Shown here piece after piece: positions 18,418 to 29,660 of a DNA stretch of 64,000 nucleotides (position 1 is its first letter; every line of letters starts with the position of its first letter). Both the position numbers and the translations under genes were made by a program. Location of the stretch: contig OZ059894.1 in the NCBI GenBank assembly GCA_964057225.1, forward strand, positions 11,542,131 to 11,606,130, given 5' to 3'. Under the pieces are notes generated by a model. It had not been told where the DNA came from. It ran no database searches and was given only the letters and a program-made list of their open reading frames with translations. The stretch comes from Auanema rhodensis (Eukaryota; Nematoda; Chromadorea; Rhabditida; Rhabditidae).

Positions 18418-19576
18418 AATAATTTTATATATAGAAAAACGTAAAGAATAATGTTGGGTTTGTGTGCGCGATTCTTATGAAGGTAGCTAGTCTTGCAAGT
18501 AATCTCTTTACCAATATAGCTCGTCCGGGTCTAACACAGGTTTGAAACTAGTGTGCCTTTTCGAAGGGACAAGTTCTATATTGTGAAAAAGGCATGAAAT
18601 GAAAGTTAATAGTTCGCCAGTCTTTTGGGACAAGGATACAAAATAGAATTTTCGCAATCATTTCATTTTCCCAGACCTCATTAACCTATCTGAGTCACAG
18701 GTATGTCAGCTGCCTTCTGCATCCTGCTCCCTGACTCTATGATGGCGAGACCACTCTTATTATTTATATCAATGTGGGGCAGATTTCAATTCAAAAATTC
18801 TCTAATTATTTCATGGGGCGTACGTCTTATCCTGAGTGTCGGCCTCCGCTCGAGTCTCTTGAGTGTCTGGCATTATTCTTGACGAGGGGGGATGGTTTTT
18901 GCGTATGAGTTAAAACTTATTGATTAATTTAATTATTTTTCGTATTTTCAGGTGCTAAGGTAATCGGAATTTGGATACGCTGCGCCTAATAAATATTTTT
19001 ACTGTCGTGTTTAACACGGGATTTCTTGTTTATGAAATTACGGGGGGGGGGAAGGGGTGGGTTTATGAGAATACAGTGTAGTAGCATAAGAATAATAGTT
19101 TTATAAACGAACATAAAGAAAATAATGAAAATATGGTATGATAGGATGATTAAGATAGTATGATAAGATGAAGATTCAGATAATATGATAAGATGATTAA
19201 GATTGAGAGGTATAGAAGCAATATTCTTTTTTTTTTATTTCTTAATTCTAAATTAATTTTATAAAGAACTTAACTATTTTTGTTCAAAAAATGTGAAAAT
19301 AAACTTATAATTCTTAGAAAAGTTAATTATTGAATTTGAATAATTTTCGTATATAGGATTTTGGATAGAGAGAATGATAAATGATATAAGTACTCTTATG
19401 AATAATTGAAAATGATTTATGAGAATATAATGAATGGAAAACTGAGTTTTTGTAAAGAGTTTTTGGATATAATTTTTTAATAGAAAAGTTTTAGAGTTTT
19501 TAAGAAAATATTATAAGCTAACTTTAAGAGAGAGATAAGATTTTTAATTGAATGAGAGATGTAGACGGTAGCGCTT

Positions 19577-19626
19577 GAGTTCCTTTACGAGATCCTGTCC
19601 AAAAGGAAGGATCTCGGCGGAACCTC
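19577..19626 (-). other. Stem-loop overlapping the primer-binding site
   Basis: GTTCC (19579-19583) and GAGATCC (19589-19595) pair with GGATCTC (19609-19615) and GGAAC (19619-19623), giving a two-part stem. The primer-binding bases lie in one arm, so the primer site would be masked in folded RNA. Confidence 0.55.
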
Positions 19627-19628
19627 CA
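19611..19628 (-). other. Primer-binding site of the Gypsy-type element
   Basis: On the minus strand TGGAGGTTCCGCCGAGAT starts one base after the 5' LTR. TGG is complementary to a tRNA CCA end, and the next base implies a tRNA with U at the discriminator position (threonine or cysteine type). The exact tRNA was not identified. Confidence 0.6.
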
Positions 19629-19629
19629 C

Positions 19630-20045
19630 GTTCCATTTAGATTCCCAATGGTTCCAAGTTGAGATATCCAAACAGACTATGAGACGATGAGTATGATTTT
19701 AAATATAAGTGTGTAATGTAAGGTGAAATAAGAAACAAGAGATGAAATATATAAAGGTTTATTGTTCGCATTATAATATAATTATACAAAGATTAAAGCT
19801 AGAGTTAAGAAAGAGAATATAAAGAAGATAAAGAGAAAGTAAGATAATGAGATAATGAGATGCCTGAGTCTTGAGGACTCAGGTTTATATATCCATACAA
19901 CTCCTACTCAGTTTACACAAATTGTTACAAAGCTTATAAAAAGTGCATCTAGAATATTCTCAGAATTGCTTAAAAACTATCTGCATTAGTTTAATAATAG
20001 CAGCTGCCATGGTCAGCTGCTTTCCTTTGAGATATGTATGTAACA
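19630..20045 (-). repeat. 5' LTR of the Gypsy-type element
   Basis: 416 bp, identical by eye to 7704-8119. It supplies the promoter in element orientation. Confidence 0.94.
19884..19891 (-). promoter_or_regulatory. TATA box in 5' LTR
   Basis: TATATAAA on the minus strand, directly followed by an 8-bp inverted repeat at 19863-19883. Transcription would start roughly at the far side of that repeat. Confidence 0.55.
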
Positions 20046-20050
20046 AGGAC
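20046..20050. repeat. Target-site duplication AGGAC, right copy
   Basis: Matches 7699-7703. The array resumes here with CCACAAAG. Confidence 0.85.
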
Positions 20051-20232
20051 CACAAAGAAAACAACAGGAACAGTAACAAATGAAATGCCCAAACTTTACA
20101 GTGTTCGAGTTATTTACAGTATCTAAGACTACCTCTGTCGTGTTATTAGAGCAAACATTCGATTAACAACAACTTTTTTTTAGTTATCAAAGCTTTTTTA
20201 TTTCTTCAAAAAATTTCAAATAAAATATAAAA

Positions 20233-20350
20233 GCTTACGACACCCGGGATTCCCAAGCCGTCTCCGATCCAAGTACTAACCGGGCCCAACGTTGCTTGAC
20301 TTGCCAGATCGGACGGGATGGCGTACTTTCAACGTGGTATGGTCGTAAGC
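20233..20350 (-). rRNA. 5S: 5S rRNA, copy b, unit 3
   Basis: Intact, now separated from its partner copy a by the 12.3-kb element. Its 3' end is 183 bp from the element's 5' LTR. Confidence 0.96.
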
Positions 20351-21689
20351 AATGTCATATTCTTCATTATCAGTTATATCACTCTAAATCTTGTTGTTAA
20401 TAGATACGACCACAAAGAAAACAACAGGAACAGTAACAATAACAAAAAAAATTTTTTTTTCACCTATGTGTCTAAAGGTTAGCCATGTATCCGTTTATAT
20501 ATATATATATATATATATATATCAACAGTAAAAAGTCCAATCAAGAGAGAAATTTTTTCAACACATAGTTGTTTTTTTTTTAAATATCATTGTTTTTCCT
20601 CATAACTCGGTTTAAACTCGTTCTAACCCGTTGAAATACGTCTAGAAAGTCTTTATAACATGCATATGTATGATAGAACTTCATATTTATTGTAATAGAA
20701 AATTTTATTTTCAGACGTCTTGGTTAACAATGATATGTTTTACCCCCTTATAATTTTTATCATAATGTTCCTTATACGGAACGCTCAATGAAACTTGCTT
20801 CCAGAAAAATTTCTTTCTATTTTTTCTTCATATGTACGTAGATACTATAGAGAACTATGATAGAAAACTTTAACATTCACGAAATCATCATTTCTCATTA
20901 CGCTACGGAGGTTTAAAAAGCTGTGTTTTACCTTATAATAGACCGGAAAACCCTTGTGTTAAAACTGGACCGTTTTTACACATATAAAAATGTCCCGTAT
21001 TCGGGACCCTAATGTAACTTTTGATTCCCTATATTTTTTTTCATGAAATTTACAATCTACTGTAGAAAGAAGAATTATTTTTATAAAAACTGTAAATTTT
21101 TGAAAAATGAAAACAAAACGAAAACAAAAACAACTTTTTTTTGAACATTTTCTCACACAAGGGTCCCCCCTTACCTACTTTTTTTCTCATTACTCGTTTC
21201 AACCTCATCCGATCACTCTGCAAACATGTTTAATCGTTCTAACTTGTTGAAATACGTCTTAAAAGTCTAAACAACATGCATATGCATAATAGAAACCACC
21301 CGAATAGGCCCCCACGCACTAAACGAGATATATACATTACCAGTATAGTAATAGAACACATATTGAAGATTAATTCGATAAGAACAATTTATTGACGTAG
21401 AGAATGTTTGTTCCGAAAAACTACAATATTAAACTATAAAAGTAACAAAAGCGTAGAGGCAGCAAAGACATGAATAAACATAAATGTAAATACAGAATTA
21501 CCAGGTAGTACATAAGTATGACAAAAAATTATAAGAAAGCCATGAAAATAGAAGGTTTGTGAACAAATGAGAGGTACATCTTTGATCGTATAGTCATTTC
21601 TAAACCGTTCGTATGCTGCAGCATCGTCATAAGCTTCACTCAAGTTGAATTTCCATGTGTACTACACGATTTTCATTCTTATTGTTACA
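20351..21689. other. Intergenic spacer, unit 3 (short TA form)
   Basis: TA tract 27 bp (20496-20522) and decayed U2 fragment 21350-21391. It is the same short form as unit 1. Confidence 0.8.
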
Positions 21690-21890
21690 TTCTTTCCCTG
21701 AGGGAATGGGCCGTTCCCGCCAGCAGTGCAAGAGCGGGTCGACCCGTGAGGTGGAGCTAGCAAGCCAGCATCTACCTCAAGTCTCAAAAATCGGTTAACC
21801 TTATTGTGAACCAATGGAACACATATCGAAGGTTAATTCGATAAGAACGATTACTACACTTTGATCTTAGCCAAAAGGCCGAGAAGCGAT
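21690..21890 (-). ncRNA. U2: U2 snRNA, unit 4
   Basis: Complete copy. Its 3' flank carries the AAGCTTCACT variant shared with the U2 at 4407. Confidence 0.95.
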
Positions 21891-22333
21891 ACAGCATAGC
21901 CATGAGTATCAAAGACATCAAGCAAATGTATCGTACTTGTTACGAGTGCACTCTCTCATTTGAATATAAAAGTGTGGTTTGACAATCTTGACTGTACAGG
22001 TCATAAATGGCTCATATAAACTGTGGATTTACTCAACTTTTGGACTTATTTTTTTCTTATTCGAAGCGCTGCACTTTTTTCTATTCTTTTTATTCAAATA
22101 CTTGTATATAGTTTTATATGTACGGTTGCAAAGTTTCCGAATATTTTATATATTTTTATACAATAATTAGGAGAAGGTTAATACAATGAAATCTCCCAAC
22201 TTTACAGTGTTTGTATTGCTTACAGTATCTAGAACAACCACTCTTGTAATATTAGAGCACATATCAATCAACAACTTTTTCTAGTTATCAAAGCTTTTTT
22301 ATTTCTTCAAGATATTTCAAATAAAATATAAAA

Positions 22334-22451
22334 GCTTACGACACCCGGGATTCCCAAGCCGTCTCCGATCCAAGTACTAACCGGGCCCAACGTTGCTTGA
22401 CTTGCCAGATCGGACGGGATGGCGTACTTTCAACGTGGTATGGTCGTAAGC
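22334..22451 (-). rRNA. 5S: 5S rRNA, copy a, unit 4
   Basis: Complete copy, no difference from unit 1 seen. Confidence 0.96.
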
Positions 22452-22693
22452 AATGTTATATTCTTCATTATCAGTTATATCACTCTAAATCTTGTTGTTA
22501 ATAGTTAGGACCACAAAGAAAACAACAGGAACAGTAACAAATGAAATGCCCAAACTTTACAGTGTTCGAGTTATTTACAGTATCTAAGACTACCTCTGTC
22601 GTGTTATTAGAGCAAACATTCGATTAACAACAACTTTTTTTTAGTTATCAAAGCTTTTTTATTTCTTCAAAAAATTTCAAATAAAATATAAAA

Positions 22694-22811
22694 GCTTACG
22701 ACACCCGGGATTCCCAAGCCGTCTCCGATCCAAGTACTAACCGGGCCCAACGTTGCTTGACTTGCCAGATCGGACGGGATGGCGTACTTTCAACGTGGTA
22801 TGGTCGTAAGC
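22694..22811 (-). rRNA. 5S: 5S rRNA, copy b, unit 4
   Basis: Complete copy, no difference seen. Confidence 0.96.
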
Positions 22812-22953
22812 AATGTCATATTCTTCATTATCAGTTATATCACTCTAAATCTTGTTGTTAATAGATACGACCACAAAGAAAACAACAGGAACAGTAACAA
22901 TAACAAAAAAAAATTTTTTTTCACCTATGTGTCTAAAGGTTAGCCATGTATCC

Positions 22954-23005
<52 letters not shown>

Positions 23006-24170
23006 ACAGTAAAAAGTCCAATCAAGAGAGAAATTTTTTCAACACATAGTTGTTTTTTTTTTAAATATCATTGTTTTTCCTCATAACTCGGTTTAAACTC
23101 GTTCTAACCCGTTGAAATACGTCTAGAAAGTCTTTATAACATGCATATGTATGATAGAACTTCATATTTATTGTAATAGAAAATTTTATTTTCAGACGTC
23201 TTGGTTAACAATGATATGTTTTACCCCCTTATAATTTTTATCATAATGTTCCTTATACGGAACGCTCAATGAAACTTGCTTCCAGAAAAATTTCTTTCTA
23301 TTTTTTCTTCATATGTACGTAGATACTATAGAGAACTATGATAGAAAACTTTAACATTCACGAAATCATCATTTCTCATTACGCTACGGAGGTTTAAAAA
23401 GCTGTGTTTTACCTTATAATAGACCGGAAAACCCTTGTGTTAAAACTGGACCGTTTTTACACATATAAAAATGTCCCGTATTCGGGACCCTAATGTAACT
23501 TTTGATTCCCTATATTTTTTTTCATGAAATTTACAATCTACTGTAGAAAGAAGAATTATTTTTATAAAAACTGTAAATTTTTGAAAAATGAAAACAAAAC
23601 GAAAACAAAAACAACTTTTTTTTGAACATTTTCTCACACAAGGGTCCCCCCTTACCTACTTTTTTTCTCATTACTCGTTTCAACCTCATCCGATCACTCT
23701 GCAAACATGTTTAATCGTTCTAACTTGTTGAAATACGTCTTAAAAGTCTAAACAACATGCATATGCATAATAGAAACCACCCGAATAGGCCCCCACGCAC
23801 TAAACGAGATATATACATTACCAGTATAGTAATAGAACACATATTGAAGATTAATTCGATAAGAACAATTTATTGACGTAGAGAATGTTTGTTCCGAAAA
23901 ACTACAATATTAAACTATAAAAGTAACAAAAGCGTAGAGGCAGCAAAGACATGAATAAACATAAATGTAAATACAGAATTACCAGGTAGTACATAAGTAT
24001 GACAAAAAATTATAAGAAAGCCATGAAAATAGAAGGTTTGTGAACAAATGAGAGGTACATCTTTGATCGTATAGTCATTTCTAAACCGTTCGTATGCTGC
24101 AGCATCGTCATAAGCGTCACTCAAGTTGAATTTCCATGTGTACTACACGATTTTCATTCTTATTGTTACA
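22812..24170. other. Intergenic spacer, unit 4
   Basis: TA tract 47 bp (22957-23003) and decayed U2 fragment 23831-23872. The A-to-T boundary of the homopolymer block near 22905-22921 is shifted by one base relative to other units. Confidence 0.8.
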
Positions 24171-24371
24171 TTCTTTCCCTGAGGGAATGGGCCGTTCCCG
24201 CCAGCAGTGCAAGAGCGGGTCGACCCGTGAGGTGGAGCTAGCAAGCCAGCATCTACCTCAAGTCTCAAAAATCGGTTAACCTTATTGTGAACCAATGGAA
24301 CACATATCGAAGGTTAATTCGATAAGAACGATTACTACACTTTGATCTTAGCCAAAAGGCCGAGAAGCGAT
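24171..24371 (-). ncRNA. U2: U2 snRNA, unit 5
   Basis: Complete copy. Confidence 0.95.
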
Positions 24372-24814
24372 ACAGCATAGCCATGAGTATCAAAGACATC
24401 AAGCAAATGTATCGTACTTGTTACGAGTGCACTCTCTCATTTGAATATAAAAGTGTGGTTTGACAATCTTGACTGTACAGGTCATAAATGGCTCATATAA
24501 ACTGTGGATTTACTCAACTTTTGGACTTATTTTTTTCTTATTCGAAGCGCTGCACTTTTTTCTATTCTTTTTATTCAAATACTTGTATATAGTTTTATAT
24601 GTACGGTTGCAAAGTTTCCGAATATTTTATATATTTTTATACAATAATTAGGAGAAGGTTAATACAATGAAATCTCCCAACTTTACAGTGTTTGTATTGC
24701 TTACAGTATCTAGAACAACCACTCTTGTAATATTAGAGCACATATCAATCAACAACTTTTTCTAGTTATCAAAGCTTTTTTATTTCTTCAAGATATTTCA
24801 AATAAAATATAAAA

Positions 24815-24932
24815 GCTTACGACACCCGGGATTCCCAAGCCGTCTCCGATCCAAGTACTAACCGGGCCCAACGTTGCTTGACTTGCCAGATCGGACGGGA
24901 TGGCGTACTTTCAACGTGGTATGGTCGTAAGC
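24815..24932 (-). rRNA. 5S: 5S rRNA, copy a, unit 5
   Basis: Complete copy. Confidence 0.96.
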
Positions 24933-25174
24933 AATGTTATATTCTTCATTATCAGTTATATCACTCTAAATCTTGTTGTTAATAGTTAGGACCACAAAGA
25001 AAACAACAGGAACAGTAACAAATGAAATGCCCAAACTTTACAGTGTTCGAGTTATTTACAGTATCTAAGACTACCTCTGTCGTGTTATTAGAGCAAACAT
25101 TCGATTAACAACAACTTTTTTTTAGTTATCAAAGCTTTTTTATTTCTTCAAAAAATTTCAAATAAAATATAAAA

Positions 25175-25292
25175 GCTTACGACACCCGGGATTCCCAAGC
25201 CGTCTCCGATCCAAGTACTAACCGGGCCCAACGTTGCTTGACTTGCCAGATCGGACGGGATGGCGTACTTTCAACGTGGTATGGTCGTAAGC
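25175..25292 (-). rRNA. 5S: 5S rRNA, copy b, unit 5
   Basis: Complete copy. Confidence 0.96.
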
Positions 25293-25434
25293 AATGTCAT
25301 ATTCTTCATTATCAGTTATATCACTCTAAATCTTGTTGTTAATAGATACGACCACAAAGAAAACAACAGGAACAGTAACAATAACAAAAAAAATTTTTTT
25401 TTCACCTATGTGTCTAAAGGTTAGCCATGTATCC

Positions 25435-25474
<40 letters not shown>

Positions 25475-26639
25475 ACAGTAAAAAGTCCAATCAAGAGAGA
25501 AATTTTTTCAACACATAGTTGTTTTTTTTTTAAATATCATTGTTTTTCCTCATAACTCGGTTTAAACTCGTTCTAACCCGTTGAAATACGTCTAGAAAGT
25601 CTTTATAACATGCATATGTATGATAGAACTTCATATTTATTGTAATAGAAAATTTTATTTTCAGACGTCTTGGTTAACAATGATATGTTTTACCCCCTTA
25701 TAATTTTTATCATAATGTTCCTTATACGGAACGCTCAATGAAACTTGCTTCCAGAAAAATTTCTTTCTATTTTTTCTTCATATGTACGTAGATACTATAG
25801 AGAACTATGATAGAAAACTTTAACATTCACGAAATCATCATTTCTCATTACGCTACGGAGGTTTAAAAAGCTGTGTTTTACCTTATAATAGACCGGAAAA
25901 CCCTTGTGTTAAAACTGGACCGTTTTTACACATATAAAAATGTCCCGTATTCGGGACCCTAATGTAACTTTTGATTCCCTATATTTTTTTTCATGAAATT
26001 TACAATCTACTGTAGAAAGAAGAATTATTTTTATAAAAACTGTAAATTTTTGAAAAATGAAAACAAAACGAAAACAAAAACAACTTTTTTTTGAACATTT
26101 TCTCACACAAGGGTCCCCCCTTACCTACTTTTTTTCTCATTACTCGTTTCAACCTCATCCGATCACTCTGCAAACATGTTTAATCGTTCTAACTTGTTGA
26201 AATACGTCTTAAAAGTCTAAACAACATGCATATGCATAATAGAAACCACCCGAATAGGCCCCCACGCACTAAACGAGATATATACATTACCAGTATAGTA
26301 ATAGAACACATATTGAAGATTAATTCGATAAGAACAATTTATTGACGTAGAGAATGTTTGTTCCGAAAAACTACAATATTAAACTATAAAAGTAACAAAA
26401 GCGTAGAGGCAGCAAAGACATGAATAAACATAAATGTAAATACAGAATTACCAGGTAGTACATAAGTATGACAAAAAATTATAAGAAAGCCATGAAAATA
26501 GAAGGTTTGTGAACAAATGAGAGGTACATCTTTGATCGTATAGTCATTTCTAAACCGTTCGTATGCTGCAGCATCGTCATAAGCGTCACTCAAGTTGAAT
26601 TTCCATGTGTACTACACGATTTTCATTCTTATTGTTACA
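25293..26639. other. Intergenic spacer, unit 5
   Basis: TA tract 35 bp (25438-25472) and decayed U2 fragment 26300-26341. Confidence 0.8.
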
Positions 26640-26840
26640 TTCTTTCCCTGAGGGAATGGGCCGTTCCCGCCAGCAGTGCAAGAGCGGGTCGACCCGTGAG
26701 GTGGAGCTAGCAAGCCAGCATCTACCTCAAGTCTCAAAAATCGGTTAACCTTATTGTGAACCAATGGAACACATATCGAAGGTTAATTCGATAAGAACGA
26801 TTACTACACTTTGATCTTAGCCAAAAGGCCGAGAAGCGAT
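26640..26840 (-). ncRNA. U2: U2 snRNA, unit 6
   Basis: Complete copy. Confidence 0.95.
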
Positions 26841-27283
26841 ACAGCATAGCCATGAGTATCAAAGACATCAAGCAAATGTATCGTACTTGTTACGAGTGCA
26901 CTCTCTCATTTGAATATAAAAGTGTGGTTTGACAATCTTGACTGTACAGGTCATAAATGGCTCATATAAACTGTGGATTTACTCAACTTTTGGACTTATT
27001 TTTTTCTTATTCGAAGCGCTGCACTTTTTTCTATTCTTTTTATTCAAATACTTGTATATAGTTTTATATGTACGGTTGCAAAGTTTCCGAATATTTTATA
27101 TATTTTTATACAATAATTAGGAGAAGGTTAATACAATGAAATCTCCCAACTTTACAGTGTTTGTATTGCTTACAGTATCTAGAACAACCACTCTTGTAAT
27201 ATTAGAGCACATATCAATCAACAACTTTTTCTAGTTATCAAAGCTTTTTTATTTCTTCAAGATATTTCAAATAAAATATAAAA

Positions 27284-27401
27284 GCTTACGACACCCGGGA
27301 TTCCCAAGCCGTCTCCGATCCAAGTACTAACCGGGCCCAACGTTGCTTGACTTGCCAGATCGGACGGGATGGCGTACTTTCAACGTGGTATGGTCGTAAG
27401 C
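27284..27401 (-). rRNA. 5S: 5S rRNA, copy a, unit 6
   Basis: Complete copy. Confidence 0.96.
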
Positions 27402-27643
27402 AATGTTATATTCTTCATTATCAGTTATATCACTCTAAATCTTGTTGTTAATAGTTAGGACCACAAAGAAAACAACAGGAACAGTAACAAATGAAATGCC
27501 CAAACTTTACAGTGTTCGAGTTATTTACAGTATCTAAGACTACCTCTGTCGTGTTATTAGAGCAAACATTCGATTAACAACAACTTTTTTTTAGTTATCA
27601 AAGCTTTTTTATTTCTTCAAAAAATTTCAAATAAAATATAAAA

Positions 27644-27761
27644 GCTTACGACACCCGGGATTCCCAAGCCGTCTCCGATCCAAGTACTAACCGGGCCCAA
27701 CGTTGCTTGACTTGCCAGATCGGACGGGATGGCGTACTTTCAACGTGGTATGGTCGTAAGC
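27644..27761 (-). rRNA. 5S: 5S rRNA, copy b, unit 6
   Basis: Complete copy. Confidence 0.96.
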
Positions 27762-27903
27762 AATGTCATATTCTTCATTATCAGTTATATCACTCTAAAT
27801 CTTGTTGTTAATAGATACGACCACAAAGAAAACAACAGGAACAGTAACAATAACAAAAAAAATTTTTTTTTCACCTATGTGTCTAAAGGTTAGCCATGTA
27901 TCC

Positions 27904-27953
<50 letters not shown>

Positions 27954-29118
27954 ACAGTAAAAAGTCCAATCAAGAGAGAAATTTTTTCAACACATAGTTG
28001 TTTTTTTTTTAAATATCATTGTTTTTCCTCATAACTCGGTTTAAACTCGTTCTAACCCGTTGAAATACGTCTAGAAAGTCTTTATAACATGCATATGTAT
28101 GATAGAACTTCATATTTATTGTAATAGAAAATTTTATTTTCAGACGTCTTGGTTAACAATGATATGTTTTACCCCCTTATAATTTTTATCATAATGTTCC
28201 TTATACGGAACGCTCAATGAAACTTGCTTCCAGAAAAATTTCTTTCTATTTTTTCTTCATATGTACGTAGATACTATAGAGAACTATGATAGAAAACTTT
28301 AACATTCACGAAATCATCATTTCTCATTACGCTACGGAGGTTTAAAAAGCTGTGTTTTACCTTATAATAGACCGGAAAACCCTTGTGTTAAAACTGGACC
28401 GTTTTTACACATATAAAAATGTCCCGTATTCGGGACCCTAATGTAACTTTTGATTCCCTATATTTTTTTTCATGAAATTTACAATCTACTGTAGAAAGAA
28501 GAATTATTTTTATAAAAACTGTAAATTTTTGAAAAATGAAAACAAAACGAAAACAAAAACAACTTTTTTTTGAACATTTTCTCACACAAGGGTCCCCCCT
28601 TACCTACTTTTTTTCTCATTACTCGTTTCAACCTCATCCGATCACTCTGCAAACATGTTTAATCGTTCTAACTTGTTGAAATACGTCTTAAAAGTCTAAA
28701 CAACATGCATATGCATAATAGAAACCACCCGAATAGGCCCCCACGCACTAAACGAGATATATACATTACCAGTATAGTAATAGAACACATATTGAAGATT
28801 AATTCGATAAGAACAATTTATTGACGTAGAGAATGTTTGTTCCGAAAAACTACAATATTAAACTATAAAAGTAACAAAAGCGTAGAGGCAGCAAAGACAT
28901 AAATAAACATAAATGTAAATACAGAATTACCAGGTAGTACATAAGTATGACAAAAAATTATAAGAAAGCCATGAAAATAGAAGGTTTGTGAACAAATGAG
29001 AGGTACATCTTTGATCGTATAGTCATTTCTAAACCGTTCGTATGCTGCAGCATCGTCATAAGCGTCACTCAAGTTGAATTTCCATGTGTACTACACGATT
29101 TTCATTCTTATTGTTACA
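27762..29118. other. Intergenic spacer, unit 6
   Basis: TA tract 45 bp (27907-27951) and decayed U2 fragment 28779-28820. A single G-to-A change near 28901 distinguishes its U2 3' flank. Confidence 0.8.
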
Positions 29119-29282
29119 TTCTTTCCCTGAGGGAATGGGCCGTTCCCGCCAGCAGTGCAAGAGCGGGTCGACCCGTGAGGTGGAGCTAGCAAGCCAGCAT
29201 CTACCTCAAGTCTCAAAAATCGGTTAACCTTATTGTGAACCAATGGAACACATATCGAAGGTTAATTCGATAAGAACGATTA
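29119..29282 (-). pseudogene. U2 snRNA 3' part (nt 38-201), split by element A
   Basis: Everything from the Sm site to the terminal stem is kept, but the 5' end and branch-point sequence are cut off by the element 3' end. It has no promoter of its own. Confidence 0.92.
29224..29282. repeat. Target-site duplication of element A, left copy (59 bp)
   Basis: Runs from TTAACC to GATTA, that is U2 nt 38-96, and recurs at 32992-33050. Confidence 0.9.
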
Positions 29283-29660
29283 ATGGTTTATTGAATAACT
29301 AATGTTATGATACAATAAATAACCAATAAAAAAGAGCCCAGAATCGGGGAGACGGTATTACCAGTACAACTTAAAACAGCAAGTAATTAAAAAGTACATA
29401 ATAAGACACATTGCCAACAGAGGCTAAAACGACTCAAGAGTCGGGGGAGTGGGTTAAAAAAAATGAACAAAAAAATGAATATTAAAGCAGAACAATGAGA
29501 AATCAAGTGCCGCTATGATCAAACAATTTGAGTGCCTACGGCAATGATGTTAAAAATAAACAACAAAATACATGTACCAATGAAGGTCAGAAAGAAAGAA
29601 ACAAAAGACAAAAATAAGTAATACAAAAAGTAAATACATTACAATCAAATCACAAACAAG

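Larger units (their letters stand above)
18418..19629 (-). other. Long 5' leader of the Gypsy-type element (1.2 kb)
   Basis: No coding sequence is recognised between the 5' LTR and the polyprotein start. It includes a G10 run plus further G blocks (19043-19062 on the plus strand, hence C-rich in the RNA), AT-rich repeats with ATGATAAGATGA-like motifs (about 19138-19200), and a stem-loop at the primer-binding end. Its length suggests room for splicing or packaging signals. Confidence 0.6.
7704..20045 (-). mobile_element. Ty3/Gypsy-type LTR retrotransposon with Env-like domain, 12.3 kb
   Basis: A complete element in the same orientation as the 5S genes. It has 416-bp LTRs identical by eye, a 5-bp target duplication, a primer-binding site next to the 5' LTR, one 3081-codon polyprotein and an accessory ORF between pol and the 3' LTR. 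Identical LTRs and intact frames point to very recent insertion. The Pol order (protease, RT, RNase H, integrase) and the integrase GPY module place it in Ty3/Gypsy (Metaviridae-like). An Env-like segment lying between Gag and protease sets it apart from standard layouts. It splits a 5S promoter region exactly at -60. Confidence 0.95.
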
